64,000 nt of DNA from Amycolatopsis japonica (GCF_000732925.1 NZ_CP008953.1:4898001-4962000); one strand, 5' to 3'; positions 17,518 through 26,615 are shown, counted from the stretch's first letter. Program-made: numbers and translations. Notes: generated by a model not told the origin, from the sequence alone.

Positions 17518-18297
17518 TCACGCCACGCTGCTCGCCTGCTGCTCGGCGATCCAGTCCCGGTACACCGTCACATCGGTCCAGATGCCCAGGCCGCTGGCGC
17601 ATTTCGGGTCCGCGTCACCGTCGCGGCTGGTGGCACCCACCAGTTCCCACTCGCCCGGCCTGCCCTTGATCTGCGGCCCGCCCGAGTCGCCGTAGCAGCC
17701 CATCGCGTCCGGCGTGTCGGAACCGGTGCAGATCTCCTTGCCCGTGGCCAGATTGCGGCACTCCTCCGCCGGCCTGACCTTGGTGTCCAGCTCCTGGAGG
17801 ATCTCCGGCGCCCCGCAGGTCTGGTCGGCGCAGTGCTCACCCCAGCCGAGGATCCGGGTCGCCGTCCCCGCGTCGCCCACCGCCTGGGCGATCTTGATCG
17901 GTTTTTCGGTCACCGGTTTGTCCAACCGCACCAACGCGATGTCCCCGCCCGGCGGGTTCTGCCCGACGAAGTCCGGGTGCACGATGATCCGGCTGACGCC
18001 GGTCTCGGTGCCTCCGCTGTTGTGCTGCCGCGCCCCGATCCTGGTCCTGATCTCCCCCGGCTGCGCCCCCTTCACGCAATGCGCAGCGGTCACCACCCAG
18101 TTCTCACTGATCAGCGAACCACCGCAGAAATGGTTGCCGCCCTGCTGCAGCGACACCATGAACGAGTAGTCCTCAGTGGCGTCGTGCCCGCCGATGACGA
18201 AGGGTGTCGGCCCGCCGGCCGCCGAAGCGACCCCCGGGATCAGCATCGCTCCCGCTGCGGCCAGTCCGACCGCCAGTACCCCTGTTTTGCGAAGCAT
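17518..18297 (-). CDS. Secreted trypsin-fold serine protease (S1 family)
   Basis: 259 residues. Signal peptide to about residue 26 (GVASAAGG), short propeptide, then mature N-terminus near VIGGHDA. The catalytic triad is complete: TAAHC, GGDIALV and GDSGGP. Six cysteines can form the usual disulfides. The residue at the base of the S1 pocket (chymotrypsin 189, six before the catalytic Ser) reads as Met in AMGCYGDSGGP rather than the Asp of trypsin, so cleavage after Arg/Lys is not expected; a preference for hydrophobic or small residues is inferred. Exported, single gene. Confidence 0.93.
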   Translation of the reverse strand: MLRKTGVLAVGLAAAGAMLIPGVASAAGGPTPFVIGGHDATEDYSFMVSLQQGGNHFCGGSLISENWVVTAAHCVKGAQPGEIRTRIGARQHNSGGTETGVSRIIVHPDFVGQNPPGGDIALVRLDKPVTEKPIKIAQAVGDAGTATRILGWGEHCADQTCGAPEILQELDTKVRPAEECRNLATGKEICTGSDTPDAMGCYGDSGGPQIKGRPGEWELVGATSRDGDADPKCASGLGIWTDVTVYRDWIAEQQASSVA

Positions 18298-18546
18298 TAT
18301 CGTGATCTCCCCGTAGACGACGAATTACTGACAGTCGTCACACTATGGGGCGAAGATCATGACTGGATCGGCTCATCGGCCGGGTCGACATCGGCCGAAT
18401 GGCCGACCTAGCGTGACCGCGCCACACGATGGGTGTCCCGGCCGGCGTCCGCTCCTTCGGCCATGACCGGCTTGTCACGGGCATCGGAGTCGGTACGGTG
18501 CTGGGGACGAAGGGGTTCCGCCGGCCGATGCGTTGTGAGGTGTGGG

Positions 18547-19347
18547 GTGTCCGTGCAGAGTGAACGGGTTCCAGAGGGTGTCGACGTCCGCTTGCCCAGT
18601 GCGGCCCGGGTCTACGACTGGCTGCTCGGCGGCAGCCACAACTTCGACGCCGACCGCGCCGTCGGGGAGAAGGTCGTGGCCGTCCTGCCGTCCGGACGCC
18701 GGGTCGCCGCGTCCAACCGGGCGTTCCTCCGCCGTGCCGTGCGATACATGGTCGGCCAGGGCATCACCCAGTTCCTCGATCTGGGCTCGGGGATCCCGAC
18801 CGTCGGCAACGTGCACGAGATCGCGCAGGACATGGACCCCGGCTGCAAGGTGGTCTACGTCGACTACGACAAGGTCGCCGTCGCCCACAGCCGCCTCATC
18901 CTCGACGGGAACCCGAACGCCGCCGTCGTCGAGGCGGACCTCTGCCGACCCGAGGATGTGCTGAATTCCGCCGCGACGCAAGGGATGCTGGACTTCGACC
19001 GGCCGATCGGGCTGCTCATGGTGGCCGTCTTCCATTTCATCCCGGACAATCTGCGCCCCGCCGAGATCGTCGCCCGCTACCGCGAAACGCTGCCGAGCGG
19101 CAGCCTGGTCGCACTGTCGCATCTGACCGCCGACCACGCGCCCGAGGCGATGGCGGCGGTCACCGAGGCGATGAAGAACAGCCGAGACCCCATGTATTTC
19201 CGCCCCTACGCAGAGGTCACCGCCCTCTTCGACGGGCTGGACCTGGTCGAACCCGGTGTCGTGAGCGCGCCGCTGTGGCATGCGGAACCGGGCCTCCGCG
19301 ACGTCGAGCCGGACGACGTCTACGCCGGGGTCGGACGCAAAGCCTGA
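18547..19347 (+). CDS. SAM-dependent methyltransferase, DUF574 family
   Basis: 266 residues from GTG 18547 (GAGG about 6 bases upstream; GTG 18553 is possible). The family's opening motif is present (SAARVYDWLLGGSHNFDADR), then SAM-binding motif I FLDLGSGIPT and the acidic loop VVYVDYDKVAVAH. Length matches the family, which is greatly expanded in actinomycetes and mostly without known substrates. The 250 bases before it hold no other gene. Confidence 0.9.
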   Translation: MSVQSERVPEGVDVRLPSAARVYDWLLGGSHNFDADRAVGEKVVAVLPSGRRVAASNRAFLRRAVRYMVGQGITQFLDLGSGIPTVGNVHEIAQDMDPGCKVVYVDYDKVAVAHSRLILDGNPNAAVVEADLCRPEDVLNSAATQGMLDFDRPIGLLMVAVFHFIPDNLRPAEIVARYRETLPSGSLVALSHLTADHAPEAMAAVTEAMKNSRDPMYFRPYAEVTALFDGLDLVEPGVVSAPLWHAEPGLRDVEPDDVYAGVGRKA

Positions 19348-19374
19348 GCGTCCGACCCCGCCGCTCCTCCGGGT

Positions 19375-20565
19375 TCAGCCGACGGCGACCTCCGCGAGTG
19401 GCACCGAGGTATCGGCGAGCCGGTCGGGGTCCACCGGCCGTCCGCCGCGGATCAAGGCCTTGATCGGGTCGCCGACGTCCCAGACGTTGACGTTCATCCC
19501 TGCCAGCACCCGGACTTCCTTGAGCCAGAAGGCGATGAACTCCCGGGCCTGGACGTCGCCGCGGAAGACGACACGGTCGTGACCGGCGTTGTGGCCGAGG
19601 TACTCCATCCCGAGGTCGTACTGGTCGGTGAAGAAATACGGGAGTTCGTCGTAGGTTTCGTCCTTGCCGAGCATCCCGGCGGCCGCGACTGCGGGCTGTT
19701 TGAGCGCGTTCGCCCAGTGCTCCACCCGGACCCGGCCGAGGAACGGGTGATCGGCGTTGGCGACGTCCCCTGCGGCGAAGATGTCCGGGTCGCTGGTGCA
19801 CAGGTGCGCGTCGACGCGGACGCCGTTGTCCACCGTCAGTCCGGCGGCTTCGGCCAGCGCGGTGTTCGGGATCGCGCCGATCCCGACGAGGACGGCGTCG
19901 GCATCGACGCGGGTGCCGTCGGCGAGACTGACGTGCTTCGCGCCCGTTCCGGCCACCTTGGCCCCGAGCCGCAGGTCGACGCCATGCGCGGTGTGCAGGT
20001 CCGCGAACACCTTGGCCGCGTCGGGCCCCAGCACGGGCAGCAGTGGCAACTCGAGTGCTTCCAGCACCGTCACGTCGAGACCGGCCTGCCTGGCCGCCGC
20101 CGCGACCTCGAGACCGATCCACCCCGCGCCGACCACGGCGAGCCGGGACCCCGTCGCCAGCACCTGCCGCAGCCGCTCGGAGTCACCGAGGCGGCGCAGC
20201 GTGAGCGCGCCCTCCATACCCGGCAGGACGCGAGGTTCGGCCCCAGTCGCCAGCAGAAGCTTGGTGTAGCCGACCCGGGTGCCGCCGGCGAGCTCGACCT
20301 CGTGGGCCGCCCGGTGGATCGCGGTCACGCGGTCGCCGAGCCGCAGGTCGACCTCGTGGCCGGAGTACCAACCCTCGTCGTGCACGAAGGCGCTGTCGGC
20401 TTTTCCGGTGAGCATGTCCTTCGAGAGCGGCGGCCGCTCGTACGGACGCTGCCCCTCGTCGCCGAGCAGCACGATCCGCCCGTCGAATCCCTTGTCACGT
20501 AAGGCTTCCGCGGCCTTCGCACCGGCAAGGCCGGCACCGATGATCACAAACGTCGGCGATTCCAC
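19375..20565 (-). CDS. NAD(P)H-dependent ferredoxin reductase, FAD-binding
   Basis: 396 residues from GTG 20565 after TTGAGGAG. Two Rossmann motifs, FVIIGAGLAGAKAAEAL (FAD) and RLAVVGAGWIGLEVAA (NAD(P)H), the second FAD motif DIFAAGDVAN and a C-terminal reductase dimerisation domain. The closest family is the ferredoxin/rubredoxin reductases that feed P450s and Rieske dioxygenases. It is last in a three-gene operon with two membrane proteins, so membrane-proximal electron transfer is plausible. Confidence 0.92.
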   Translation of the reverse strand: MESPTFVIIGAGLAGAKAAEALRDKGFDGRIVLLGDEGQRPYERPPLSKDMLTGKADSAFVHDEGWYSGHEVDLRLGDRVTAIHRAAHEVELAGGTRVGYTKLLLATGAEPRVLPGMEGALTLRRLGDSERLRQVLATGSRLAVVGAGWIGLEVAAAARQAGLDVTVLEALELPLLPVLGPDAAKVFADLHTAHGVDLRLGAKVAGTGAKHVSLADGTRVDADAVLVGIGAIPNTALAEAAGLTVDNGVRVDAHLCTSDPDIFAAGDVANADHPFLGRVRVEHWANALKQPAVAAAGMLGKDETYDELPYFFTDQYDLGMEYLGHNAGHDRVVFRGDVQAREFIAFWLKEVRVLAGMNVNVWDVGDPIKALIRGGRPVDPDRLADTSVPLAEVAVG

Positions 20566-20605
20566 TTATCCACTCCTCAAGGGTTGGGAGTACCGGGGTA
20601 CGGGG

Positions 20606-21007
20606 TCAGCTGCCGCCGACGCCCAGGGCGGCGAGCAGCACCAGGACCACGGTCGCGACCGCGACCAGTCCGTGCGCCGCGACCACGACTACGGGGAAAT
20701 GCTGCTCGGGAGCCGCGGCGCCGGATCGGTGGCCGGGCAGCCAGCGAGCGAACATCGTGAAGCCCAGCAAGGCGATCGGCACGAGCAGGACGAACGCGAT
20801 CCACGCCAGCACCGCCGAGCCCGCGAACAGGTACACGATCCACAGCACCAGTCCGGCCGCGGCGAGGGCGAAGTGGCCGAAGACCAGCCCCGGCGAGAAC
20901 CTGCTGCGTTCCGGTTCCCGGGTGCCGCCCTTGGCGATCCAGGTGCCCAGCATGACGAAGCCACCCACTGCGGTGACCAGCCAGGCGACCAGCGCGGCGA
21001 TGTCCAT
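20606..21007 (-). CDS. Small integral membrane protein
   Basis: 133 residues with GAGGAG before ATG 21007. Four predicted membrane helices (near residues 5-22, 44-62, 66-86 and 106-128) and a short basic loop. No family is recognised with certainty. It sits between the DUF2231 protein and the reductase. Confidence 0.85.
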   Translation of the reverse strand: MDIAALVAWLVTAVGGFVMLGTWIAKGGTREPERSRFSPGLVFGHFALAAAGLVLWIVYLFAGSAVLAWIAFVLLVPIALLGFTMFARWLPGHRSGAAAPEQHFPVVVVAAHGLVAVATVVLVLLAALGVGGS

Positions 21008-21043
21008 GTTCTGTCTCCTCGATGTGGTGGCGGGAACGGGCTT

Positions 21044-21556
21044 TCAGGCCGTGAAGCCCTCTGCCTGAGTGGACTCGGCGGCGACGCGGACGCCGTAGCG
21101 GTACGCCAGCTTGCCGCCGAGATACCCCGACGCGGCGAGCACGACGAACGCCGCCGCGGAAAGCACGAGCGGGCCGATGCCGACCGGCCCGGCCTCGTCC
21201 GAGGCGGCTCGGCGCCAGAAGAAGCCGACGGTGTAGGCGGCGGTGACCGCGAGATTGAGGCCCATATGCGTCAACCCCGTCCGGAACGCTCGCGTACCGG
21301 ACGGGATCGCGAACAGGTCGAGGGTGCCGACCATGGCCGCGGCGAGCGCGCCGACGACGCCGAGCGCGATCAGCCAGACCGATCCGCGGGCCAGGAATCC
21401 CGGATCGTCCACGATCAGCGACGCGACGTCGAACGCCAGGCTGGAGACCCACGCGCCGATCGGGACGGTCACCAGCATCGGGTGGAGCGGATGCCCGTAG
21501 GGGCCGGCCAGCGCGGCGCTCACCGGTCTCTTCGCCTGCTCTGCGTCGTTCGTCAT
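21044..21556 (-). CDS. DUF2231 membrane protein
   Basis: 170 residues with AAGGAG before ATG 21556. The DUF2231 opening is clear (GHPLHPMLVTVPIGAWVSS), followed by four membrane helices and conserved His/Asp positions (FDVASL, THMGLNL). The family is often found next to Rieske or ferredoxin-type redox proteins and is suspected to bind haem or participate in electron transfer; here it heads the operon with the ferredoxin reductase. Confidence 0.9.
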   Translation of the reverse strand: MTNDAEQAKRPVSAALAGPYGHPLHPMLVTVPIGAWVSSLAFDVASLIVDDPGFLARGSVWLIALGVVGALAAAMVGTLDLFAIPSGTRAFRTGLTHMGLNLAVTAAYTVGFFWRRAASDEAGPVGIGPLVLSAAAFVVLAASGYLGGKLAYRYGVRVAAESTQAEGFTA

Positions 21557-21738
21557 GATGGACTCCTTTTCGCCAACGAAGTTTGGTTTTATTCTTGTCG
21601 GCGGTCAAGTCCACAGGTAGACGACACCCGATCGGAGTTGGTCCAACGGATGACGGTGTTATCGAAGGGGTTCAGGGTCGCGCCTTCACCGCCGTGGCTA
21701 CTCGACGTGGCCGGGGGCGCGTGGGTGTCACCGCGGGT

Positions 21739-21791
21739 GAGGGGTGTGTGGAAACAGGGACGTTCAATGTCCCTATTTCCACACACCCCTC
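21739..21791. repeat. Long hairpin in a divergent promoter region
   Basis: A 23-bp stem with one mismatch (GAGGGGTGTGTGGAAA with its complement; inner GGGAC and GTCCC) and loop GTTCAAT, extended by outer GTCACC and GGTGAC. It lies between genes reading away from each other, so it is not a terminator for either. Confidence 0.85.
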
Positions 21792-21852
21792 GGTGACCGG
21801 ACCAGTCACGCGGGCACCGCGCCTCCACCGCCGAAACAAGTGTCCGGTGACC

Positions 21853-21879
21853 TGTCGAGTTACCGTCGACCCGTTCGTC
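21853..21879 (+). promoter_or_regulatory. Candidate ECF42-type promoter
   Basis: TGTCGA, 17-base spacer, then CGTC, about 40 bases upstream of the YCII gene. This fits the TGTCGA / CGWC-type promoters described for ECF42 sigma factors, which activate their own operon. A hypothesis from pattern matching only. Confidence 0.45.
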
Positions 21880-21918
21880 ATCCTCTTCGACAGATCGACA
21901 CCGGCGAGTGGAGGACAT

Positions 21919-22293
21919 GTGCTGTACATGCTGCTGATCTACAACTGCGATCGCCCGGAGCCGCAGGACCCGCGCTTCCCCGAGGCACTGGCCCGGGTGA
22001 ACGCGTTCGCCGACGAGTGCCGCCGCCGCGGCGCCTTCGTGTCCGGGCATCCGCTGCAGGGCGAGCACACCGCGACCACGGTCAGGGTCCGCGAGGGCAA
22101 GACGCTCGTCACCGACGGCCCGTTCCCCGAAACCCACGAACACCTCGGCGGCACCTACGTGCTCGACTGTCCCGGTCTCGAGGTGGCGCTGGAGCTGGCG
22201 GCGCTGTGCCCGATGGCCGAAGACGGCACGATCGAGGTGCGCCCGATCGCCGGAGTGCCTGCTCTCGACCACCGGGCGGCGACCGGCGTATGA
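21919..22293 (+). CDS. YCII-related DGPF-domain protein
   Basis: 124 residues from GTG 21919 with GGAGGA 5 bases upstream. The DGPF signature is present (VTDGPFPETHEHLGG) in a small alpha-beta ferredoxin-like fold. Such proteins are the standard partners of ECF42 sigma factors and may regulate them or bind a small ligand. The stop overlaps the sigma factor start (ATGA). Confidence 0.93.
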   Translation: MLYMLLIYNCDRPEPQDPRFPEALARVNAFADECRRRGAFVSGHPLQGEHTATTVRVREGKTLVTDGPFPETHEHLGGTYVLDCPGLEVALELAALCPMAEDGTIEVRPIAGVPALDHRAATGV

Positions 22294-23525
22294 CGTCGGC
22301 GCCGGTCTTGTCGGAGACGTATCGCGAGCATCGATCCCGGATGCTCGCCGCGCTGGTCCGGGTGCTCGGCGACTTCGAACTCGCCGAGGACGCCCTGCAG
22401 GACGCGTGCGCGCTCGCCGTGGGCAAATGGGGTGATGCGGCTCCGGACGATCCGGTGGCCTGGTTGCTGACCGCGGCGCGCAACAGCGCGATCGACCGGC
22501 TGCGCCGAGCGCGCCGCGGTCAGGAAAAACTCGCCGAGTTGGGGTTTCCGCCGGAGGTGACGCGAATGGACATCGGAGAGGAAAGCCTGCTCGGCGTCGG
22601 GGACGAGCGGCTCAGTCTCATTTTCACCTGCTGCCATCCCGCGCTGGCCGAGGAAGCGCGGGTCGCGTTGACCTTGCAGGCGGTGGCCGGGATGACCGCG
22701 GGACAGATCGCGCGCACGTTCCTGGTCGGTGAGGCGACGTTGGCGCAGCGACTCGTGCGGGCGAAACGCAAGATCCGCGACGCAGGGATCAGCCTCGACG
22801 TTCCCGCCGATCACCTTCTGCCGGAACGGCTCTCCGGAGTCCTCGCGGTGGTCTACGTGATCTTCACCCAGGGCTACACCGCCGACGGCGACCAGCCGGA
22901 GTTCCGGGAGCTTCAACGGGAGGCGATCCGGCTCGCCGAACTCGTCGCCGCGCTCATGCCCGACGAGCCGGAGGCGCTCGGCCTGGCCGCGTTGCTCCTG
23001 CTGCAGGATTCCCGCGCCGCGGCGCGCTACGGGCCCGACGGGGACGTCGTCCTGCTCGCGGACCAGGACCGGTCGCGATGGGACCGGGCCGAGATCGCCG
23101 AGGCCGTCGGGCTGCTCGACCGGGCGCTGCGCCACGGAAACCCCGGTCCGTATCAGCTGCAGGCCGCCATCGCCGTGCTGCACGCCCAAGCGCCGACGGC
23201 CGACGAGACGGACTGGGCGGGGATCGCCGGTCTCTACGAACGATTGCTGGAGTTGAGCCCCTCCCCCGTCGTCGCCCTGAACCACGCGGTCGCGGTCGCC
23301 ATGGCCACCACCCCGGCGGACGGCCTCGTGCTCATCGACGACATCGAGGGCCTCGACCGGTACCACCTCCTGCACGCCGCCCGCGCCGATCTCCTGCGGC
23401 GCCTCGGCAGGAGCGCCGACGCCGCGGCCGCGTACCGGCGCGCGCACGCACTCGCCGTCAAACCCGCCGACCGGCGCTATCTCACCAAGCGGCTGGCCGA
23501 ACTCGGCACCGTGGAGTCCCGATGA
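22290..23525 (+). CDS. ECF RNA polymerase sigma factor, ECF42 group
   Basis: 411 residues. Sigma region 2 (YREHRSRMLAALVRVLGD, WLLTAARNSAIDRLRR) and region 4 (ARTFLVGEATLAQRLVRAKR) are followed by a C-terminal extension of more than 200 residues with TPR-like helices (from about 210: YTADGDQPEFRELQREAIRL to the end). This extension is typical of ECF42, which has no classical anti-sigma factor; none is encoded here. Coupled by ATGA to the DGPF gene upstream and to the decayed AhpD-like gene downstream. Confidence 0.95.
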   Translation: MTSAPVLSETYREHRSRMLAALVRVLGDFELAEDALQDACALAVGKWGDAAPDDPVAWLLTAARNSAIDRLRRARRGQEKLAELGFPPEVTRMDIGEESLLGVGDERLSLIFTCCHPALAEEARVALTLQAVAGMTAGQIARTFLVGEATLAQRLVRAKRKIRDAGISLDVPADHLLPERLSGVLAVVYVIFTQGYTADGDQPEFRELQREAIRLAELVAALMPDEPEALGLAALLLLQDSRAAARYGPDGDVVLLADQDRSRWDRAEIAEAVGLLDRALRHGNPGPYQLQAAIAVLHAQAPTADETDWAGIAGLYERLLELSPSPVVALNHAVAVAMATTPADGLVLIDDIEGLDRYHLLHAARADLLRRLGRSADAAAAYRRAHALAVKPADRRYLTKRLAELGTVESR

Positions 23526-24257
23526 GACTGTCCATTCTCGACCACGGCCGACGCGATGCGCGGGCCGTCCCACTGGACCGCCGGCGAACGCGAAGACCTC
23601 GCCATGTCCACCGCACGGCTGCACGAATGCCCGTTCTGCGCCGTCACCCACGCCGAGCTCACGGCCGTCCGCACGTTTCTGGAGGCCGTCAGCCGAGATC
23701 CCGACTCGATCGACGCCACCTTCGTCTGGAACATCGTCAACCGGCTCGCCAACGCCTTCGGCTTCGTCCTGCGCGACGGCCAGCTGGAGACCGGGACCAG
23801 GTCGCTGCACCGGTTCGGCTACCGGTTCCCCGGCTTCCTTCTCAGTGAAGGACGAAAAACCGACCACGGAGACGTGGCGCGGAACCTGCGTCACGCCGTG
23901 CTGGTAAGCCCCGCCGCGACGGACAAGAACATCCGAGCGGCCGCCCTGACCGGTGAAAGACTGCCCGGGCCGCGATCTGAGTCACCGGGCCGAAGGCTCC
24001 CTTCGCCGCGTCTGATGCGACGAAGGGAGCCTTCGGACCGAGTCGGGCGGGCTAGTCGGGACGGCCGACCTGCGTGTTCGACAGGTCGAGCCCGATGGCG
24101 AAGTCCGCCGTGTAGCCGGTTCCGGACTGCTGTGGACGCAGCAGCATCTGGGATCCGCCGTTGCGGTAGATCGAGTCCCGGCTGTTGGTCGTGTCGGCCG
24201 GGCCTTTCCGCCGGTACGGGTCTGTCCGCAGATAGGCCGCGCCGAACTCGGGCGTGA
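23522..24257 (+). pseudogene. Decayed AhpD-like (carboxymuconolactone decarboxylase) protein
   Basis: ATG 23522 overlaps the sigma factor stop (ATGA) and starts with the family's N-terminal motif RLSILDHG. After about 12 codons the sequence jumps to a different frame at 23556 (MRGPSHWTAGERE, then the redox pair in HECPFCAVTHAE). The usual stretch of roughly 30-40 residues between these motifs is absent, so an out-of-frame deletion is inferred. The conserved C-terminus (HRFGYRFPGFLL) is reached near 23850, but that frame continues without a stop to 24257, through a terminator-like hairpin and into the converging gene. Translation from 23556 could still give a truncated CxxC protein. Confidence 0.6.
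23991..24036. terminator. Family B palindrome at convergent gene ends
   Basis: Arms CGAAGGCTCCCTTCG and CGAAGGGAGCCTTCG around a CGCGTCTGATGCGA centre form a strong stem 16 bases before the dioxygenase stop. It can end transcripts from both sides. Confidence 0.7.
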
Positions 24258-24819
24258 AGTAGAGCTGCGACGTGAACTCGTACGGGCGGCCGTTGGTTCC
24301 GATGGTGCGTATTTTGACGTGGATATGCAGTGTGCGTCCGGTGTACCAGCCGGGAAGAATGGTGGTGAACCGGGCCGTGCCCGCCTGGTCGGTGTTCTGA
24401 TAACCGCGCAGGAAACGGCGGCCGCGGCTGCCCTGGGACGGAATGTCCGAATACAGCCCGAAAGCGTCGCACTGCCAGAGGTCGATCATCGCCCCCGACA
24501 GCGCGGTGCACTGCTGCTGGCGAACCTGCTGAACGGTGAAATTGATTACCAGCGGGGTACCGGGAACCAGTTGTCCGGTGGACGGTTCACTGCGGATATC
24601 GGAGCGGTTGAGCCGCTCGTCTACGAAGTACGGACCCTCCATTTGCTCTGGCTTGACCACACAATCCAGCGTGCAGACCTCGGGGGTGCCCTCGGTGGAG
24701 GTGGTGGTGCTCGCCGTGGCGGAGCCCGCGGCGGCGAGTGTCGCACCGGCGGCGCCGAGCAGAATCAACGCCTGCCGCCTGCCGAGCACCCGGCCTACTG
24801 GTTCGTCATCGTCATGCAT
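24052..24819 (-). CDS. Secreted intradiol ring-cleavage dioxygenase-like protein
   Basis: 255 residues from ATG 24819 (AAGGAA upstream); a longer in-frame start is not supported. The N-terminus has a twin-arginine type leader (GRRQALILLGAAGATLAAAG), so export in folded, metal-loaded form is likely. The dioxygenase fold is shown by DLWQCDAFGLYSD and the iron-binding segment PGWYTGRTLHIHVKI, giving the expected two Tyr and two His ligands. Exported members of this family act on catechol-type aromatics outside the cell; the substrate is unknown. Confidence 0.9.
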   Translation of the reverse strand: MHDDDEPVGRVLGRRQALILLGAAGATLAAAGSATASTTTSTEGTPEVCTLDCVVKPEQMEGPYFVDERLNRSDIRSEPSTGQLVPGTPLVINFTVQQVRQQQCTALSGAMIDLWQCDAFGLYSDIPSQGSRGRRFLRGYQNTDQAGTARFTTILPGWYTGRTLHIHVKIRTIGTNGRPYEFTSQLYFTPEFGAAYLRTDPYRRKGPADTTNSRDSIYRNGGSQMLLRPQQSGTGYTADFAIGLDLSNTQVGRPD

Positions 24820-25182
24820 AGGGTTCCTTTTCGCCAAATGATGGGAGCAGGGAACTGAGCGCAACAGAAGGATTTGCTCGCAGGGTGCCGCGCGGAACCG
24901 ATTGTCCGTGACGGCCCGTCCACTGTCGAGAAAGTTCACTCGCGCGCATCATACTTCGAAGCGAGCACCATCATTTTATGACCCGAATTCTCGAACCCCT
25001 ATTACGGCATTTCGCCGCCGCACGGTTCGCGGCCGCCGGGGCAGGCGTCCGCATCGGCTCCAAACCGTTACCTGAACTCGCGGCAGGCGGGGAAACGCCG
25101 GGAGCGGGTTCCGCGACTAGTACAGCGAGTGACCAGCACGCTACGCACCACCGAGCCGCGCCACCGCCCGACGGGGGAGACA

Positions 25183-25860
25183 ATGCGCCGGACATTCGTC
25201 GTCACCGACGTCGTTCATCCTGCCGGGTACGAGGACCGGCTCCGGACGGTGCTCAGCGACCTCCACGACGGCGTCGGGCCGACCCTCGCCGTGGCCGTGC
25301 TCGGCCTGCGCGCGGCCCGTGATCTGCTCGTCCGCGACCGAGCCGGGGCCGAGCGTCTCCTCTCCCGGCTGGAGGAGGAGCTCTACGGCGCCATCACCGA
25401 ACTGCGCCGCATCGTGACCGACGCGCGCCCGCCCGCGCTCGACGAGGCGGGCCTCGTCACGGCCGTGCGCCGATATGCCGGCATGCTCGCCGACCGGGTA
25501 CCCGCCGAACACGGTCCACTCGCGGTGACCGTCGAGGTCCGCCGCGAGCTGCCGCCGCTGTCGGCCACGGTGGAGGTCGCCGCGTACCGGATCATCCGCG
25601 AGGCGCTCGTGAACATCGCCCGCCACTCCGGTGCCCGGCAGTGCACGGTGCGTCTCTGGCCGCTGGACGGCGACCTGCGCGTGGAGATCGTCGACGACGG
25701 GGTCGGGACGGGCGGGGAGACGCCGTCCGTGGTCGGCGGGACCGGGCTGCGGTCGATGCGGGAACGCGCCGTCGATCTCGGCGGTGGCTGCGTGGTCGAG
25801 CCGGTGCCCTCGGGTGGCACCCGGATCGCCGCCTGGCTGCCGCTCGCCACCCAGGAGTGA
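25183..25860 (+). CDS. Cytoplasmic NarL-type sensor histidine kinase
   Basis: 225 residues from ATG 25183, chosen because GGGGGAG lies 3-4 bases before it; GTG 25129 would add 18 poorly conserved residues. The dimerisation/phosphoacceptor motif is LSDLHDGVGPTL (His near 26) and the ATPase N-box REALVNIARHSGA, with the G-boxes DDGVGTGG and GGTGLRSM. There is no membrane or sensor domain, so it must read an intracellular signal or a partner. It precedes the response regulator by 5 bases. Confidence 0.9.
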   Translation: MRRTFVVTDVVHPAGYEDRLRTVLSDLHDGVGPTLAVAVLGLRAARDLLVRDRAGAERLLSRLEEELYGAITELRRIVTDARPPALDEAGLVTAVRRYAGMLADRVPAEHGPLAVTVEVRRELPPLSATVEVAAYRIIREALVNIARHSGARQCTVRLWPLDGDLRVEIVDDGVGTGGETPSVVGGTGLRSMRERAVDLGGGCVVEPVPSGGTRIAAWLPLATQE

Positions 25861-25865
25861 ACGCG

Positions 25866-26516
25866 ATGTTCCCGCCGCTCCGCGTCCTCGTGGTGGACGA
25901 TCATCCCGCCTTCCGGACGGCCATCTGCGCGATGCTCGACGGTACCCAGGGCATCGATGTCGTCGGGCAGGCCGCCGACGGTCTCACCGCGGTCGCGGAA
26001 GCGGGCAGGCTGGAACCCGACGTCATCCTGATGGACCTGAACCTGCCGGACCTCGACGGCGTCGAGGCGACCCGCCGGATCGTGAAGGCCTGCCCGCACA
26101 CCGGTGTGCTCATGCTGACGATGTTCGAGAACGAAGCCGCGGTGTTCGCCGCCATGCGCGCGGGTGCGCGCGGTTACCTGCTCAAGGGGGCGCGCAACGA
26201 GCAGGTCGTCCGCGCGGTACGGGTGATCGGCGACGGCGAGGCGATCTTCAGCCCGGCGATCGCGACCCAGGTGCTTTCCCTGCTGGGCACGGAATCCCCG
26301 CGTGACGAGTCCTTCCCGAAGCTGACCGCGCGCGAGCGGGAGATCATGCGGCTCATCGCGCAGGGCATGGGCAACGCCTCCATCGCCGACCAGCTGGTGC
26401 TCAGCCCGAAAACCGTGCGGAACCACGTGTCCCACATCTTCCGCAAGCTCCAGGTCACCGACCGGGCCCAGGCGATCGCCAAGATCAGGAAGGCGGGCGT
26501 CGCTCGATCGGAGTAG
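25866..26516 (+). CDS. NarL/FixJ response regulator
   Basis: 216 residues; AGGAG overlaps the kinase stop, 8 bases before ATG 25866. The receiver domain is complete: acidic pair VVDDH, phospho-acceptor Asp57 in ILMDLNLP, Thr in MLTMF and Lys in YLLKG. The C-terminal LuxR-type HTH contains LTAREREIMRLIAQG and SPKTVRNHVSHIF. Cognate to the preceding kinase. Confidence 0.95.
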   Translation: MFPPLRVLVVDDHPAFRTAICAMLDGTQGIDVVGQAADGLTAVAEAGRLEPDVILMDLNLPDLDGVEATRRIVKACPHTGVLMLTMFENEAAVFAAMRAGARGYLLKGARNEQVVRAVRVIGDGEAIFSPAIATQVLSLLGTESPRDESFPKLTAREREIMRLIAQGMGNASIADQLVLSPKTVRNHVSHIFRKLQVTDRAQAIAKIRKAGVARSE

Positions 26517-26615
26517 CAAAGCGGGACATATCGGGACTCCGGATCCCTGTTCGCGACACCCCGTCCGCACGATCCTTGGGAATGACGAAACGCCGTTCGC
26601 GGGAGGGGTTCATCG

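Noticed and set aside
24978-25322. 114-codon plus-strand frame before the histidine kinase
   Set aside because: Overlaps the kinase gene in another frame and becomes Arg/Pro-rich; the kinase has the better ribosome site and motifs.
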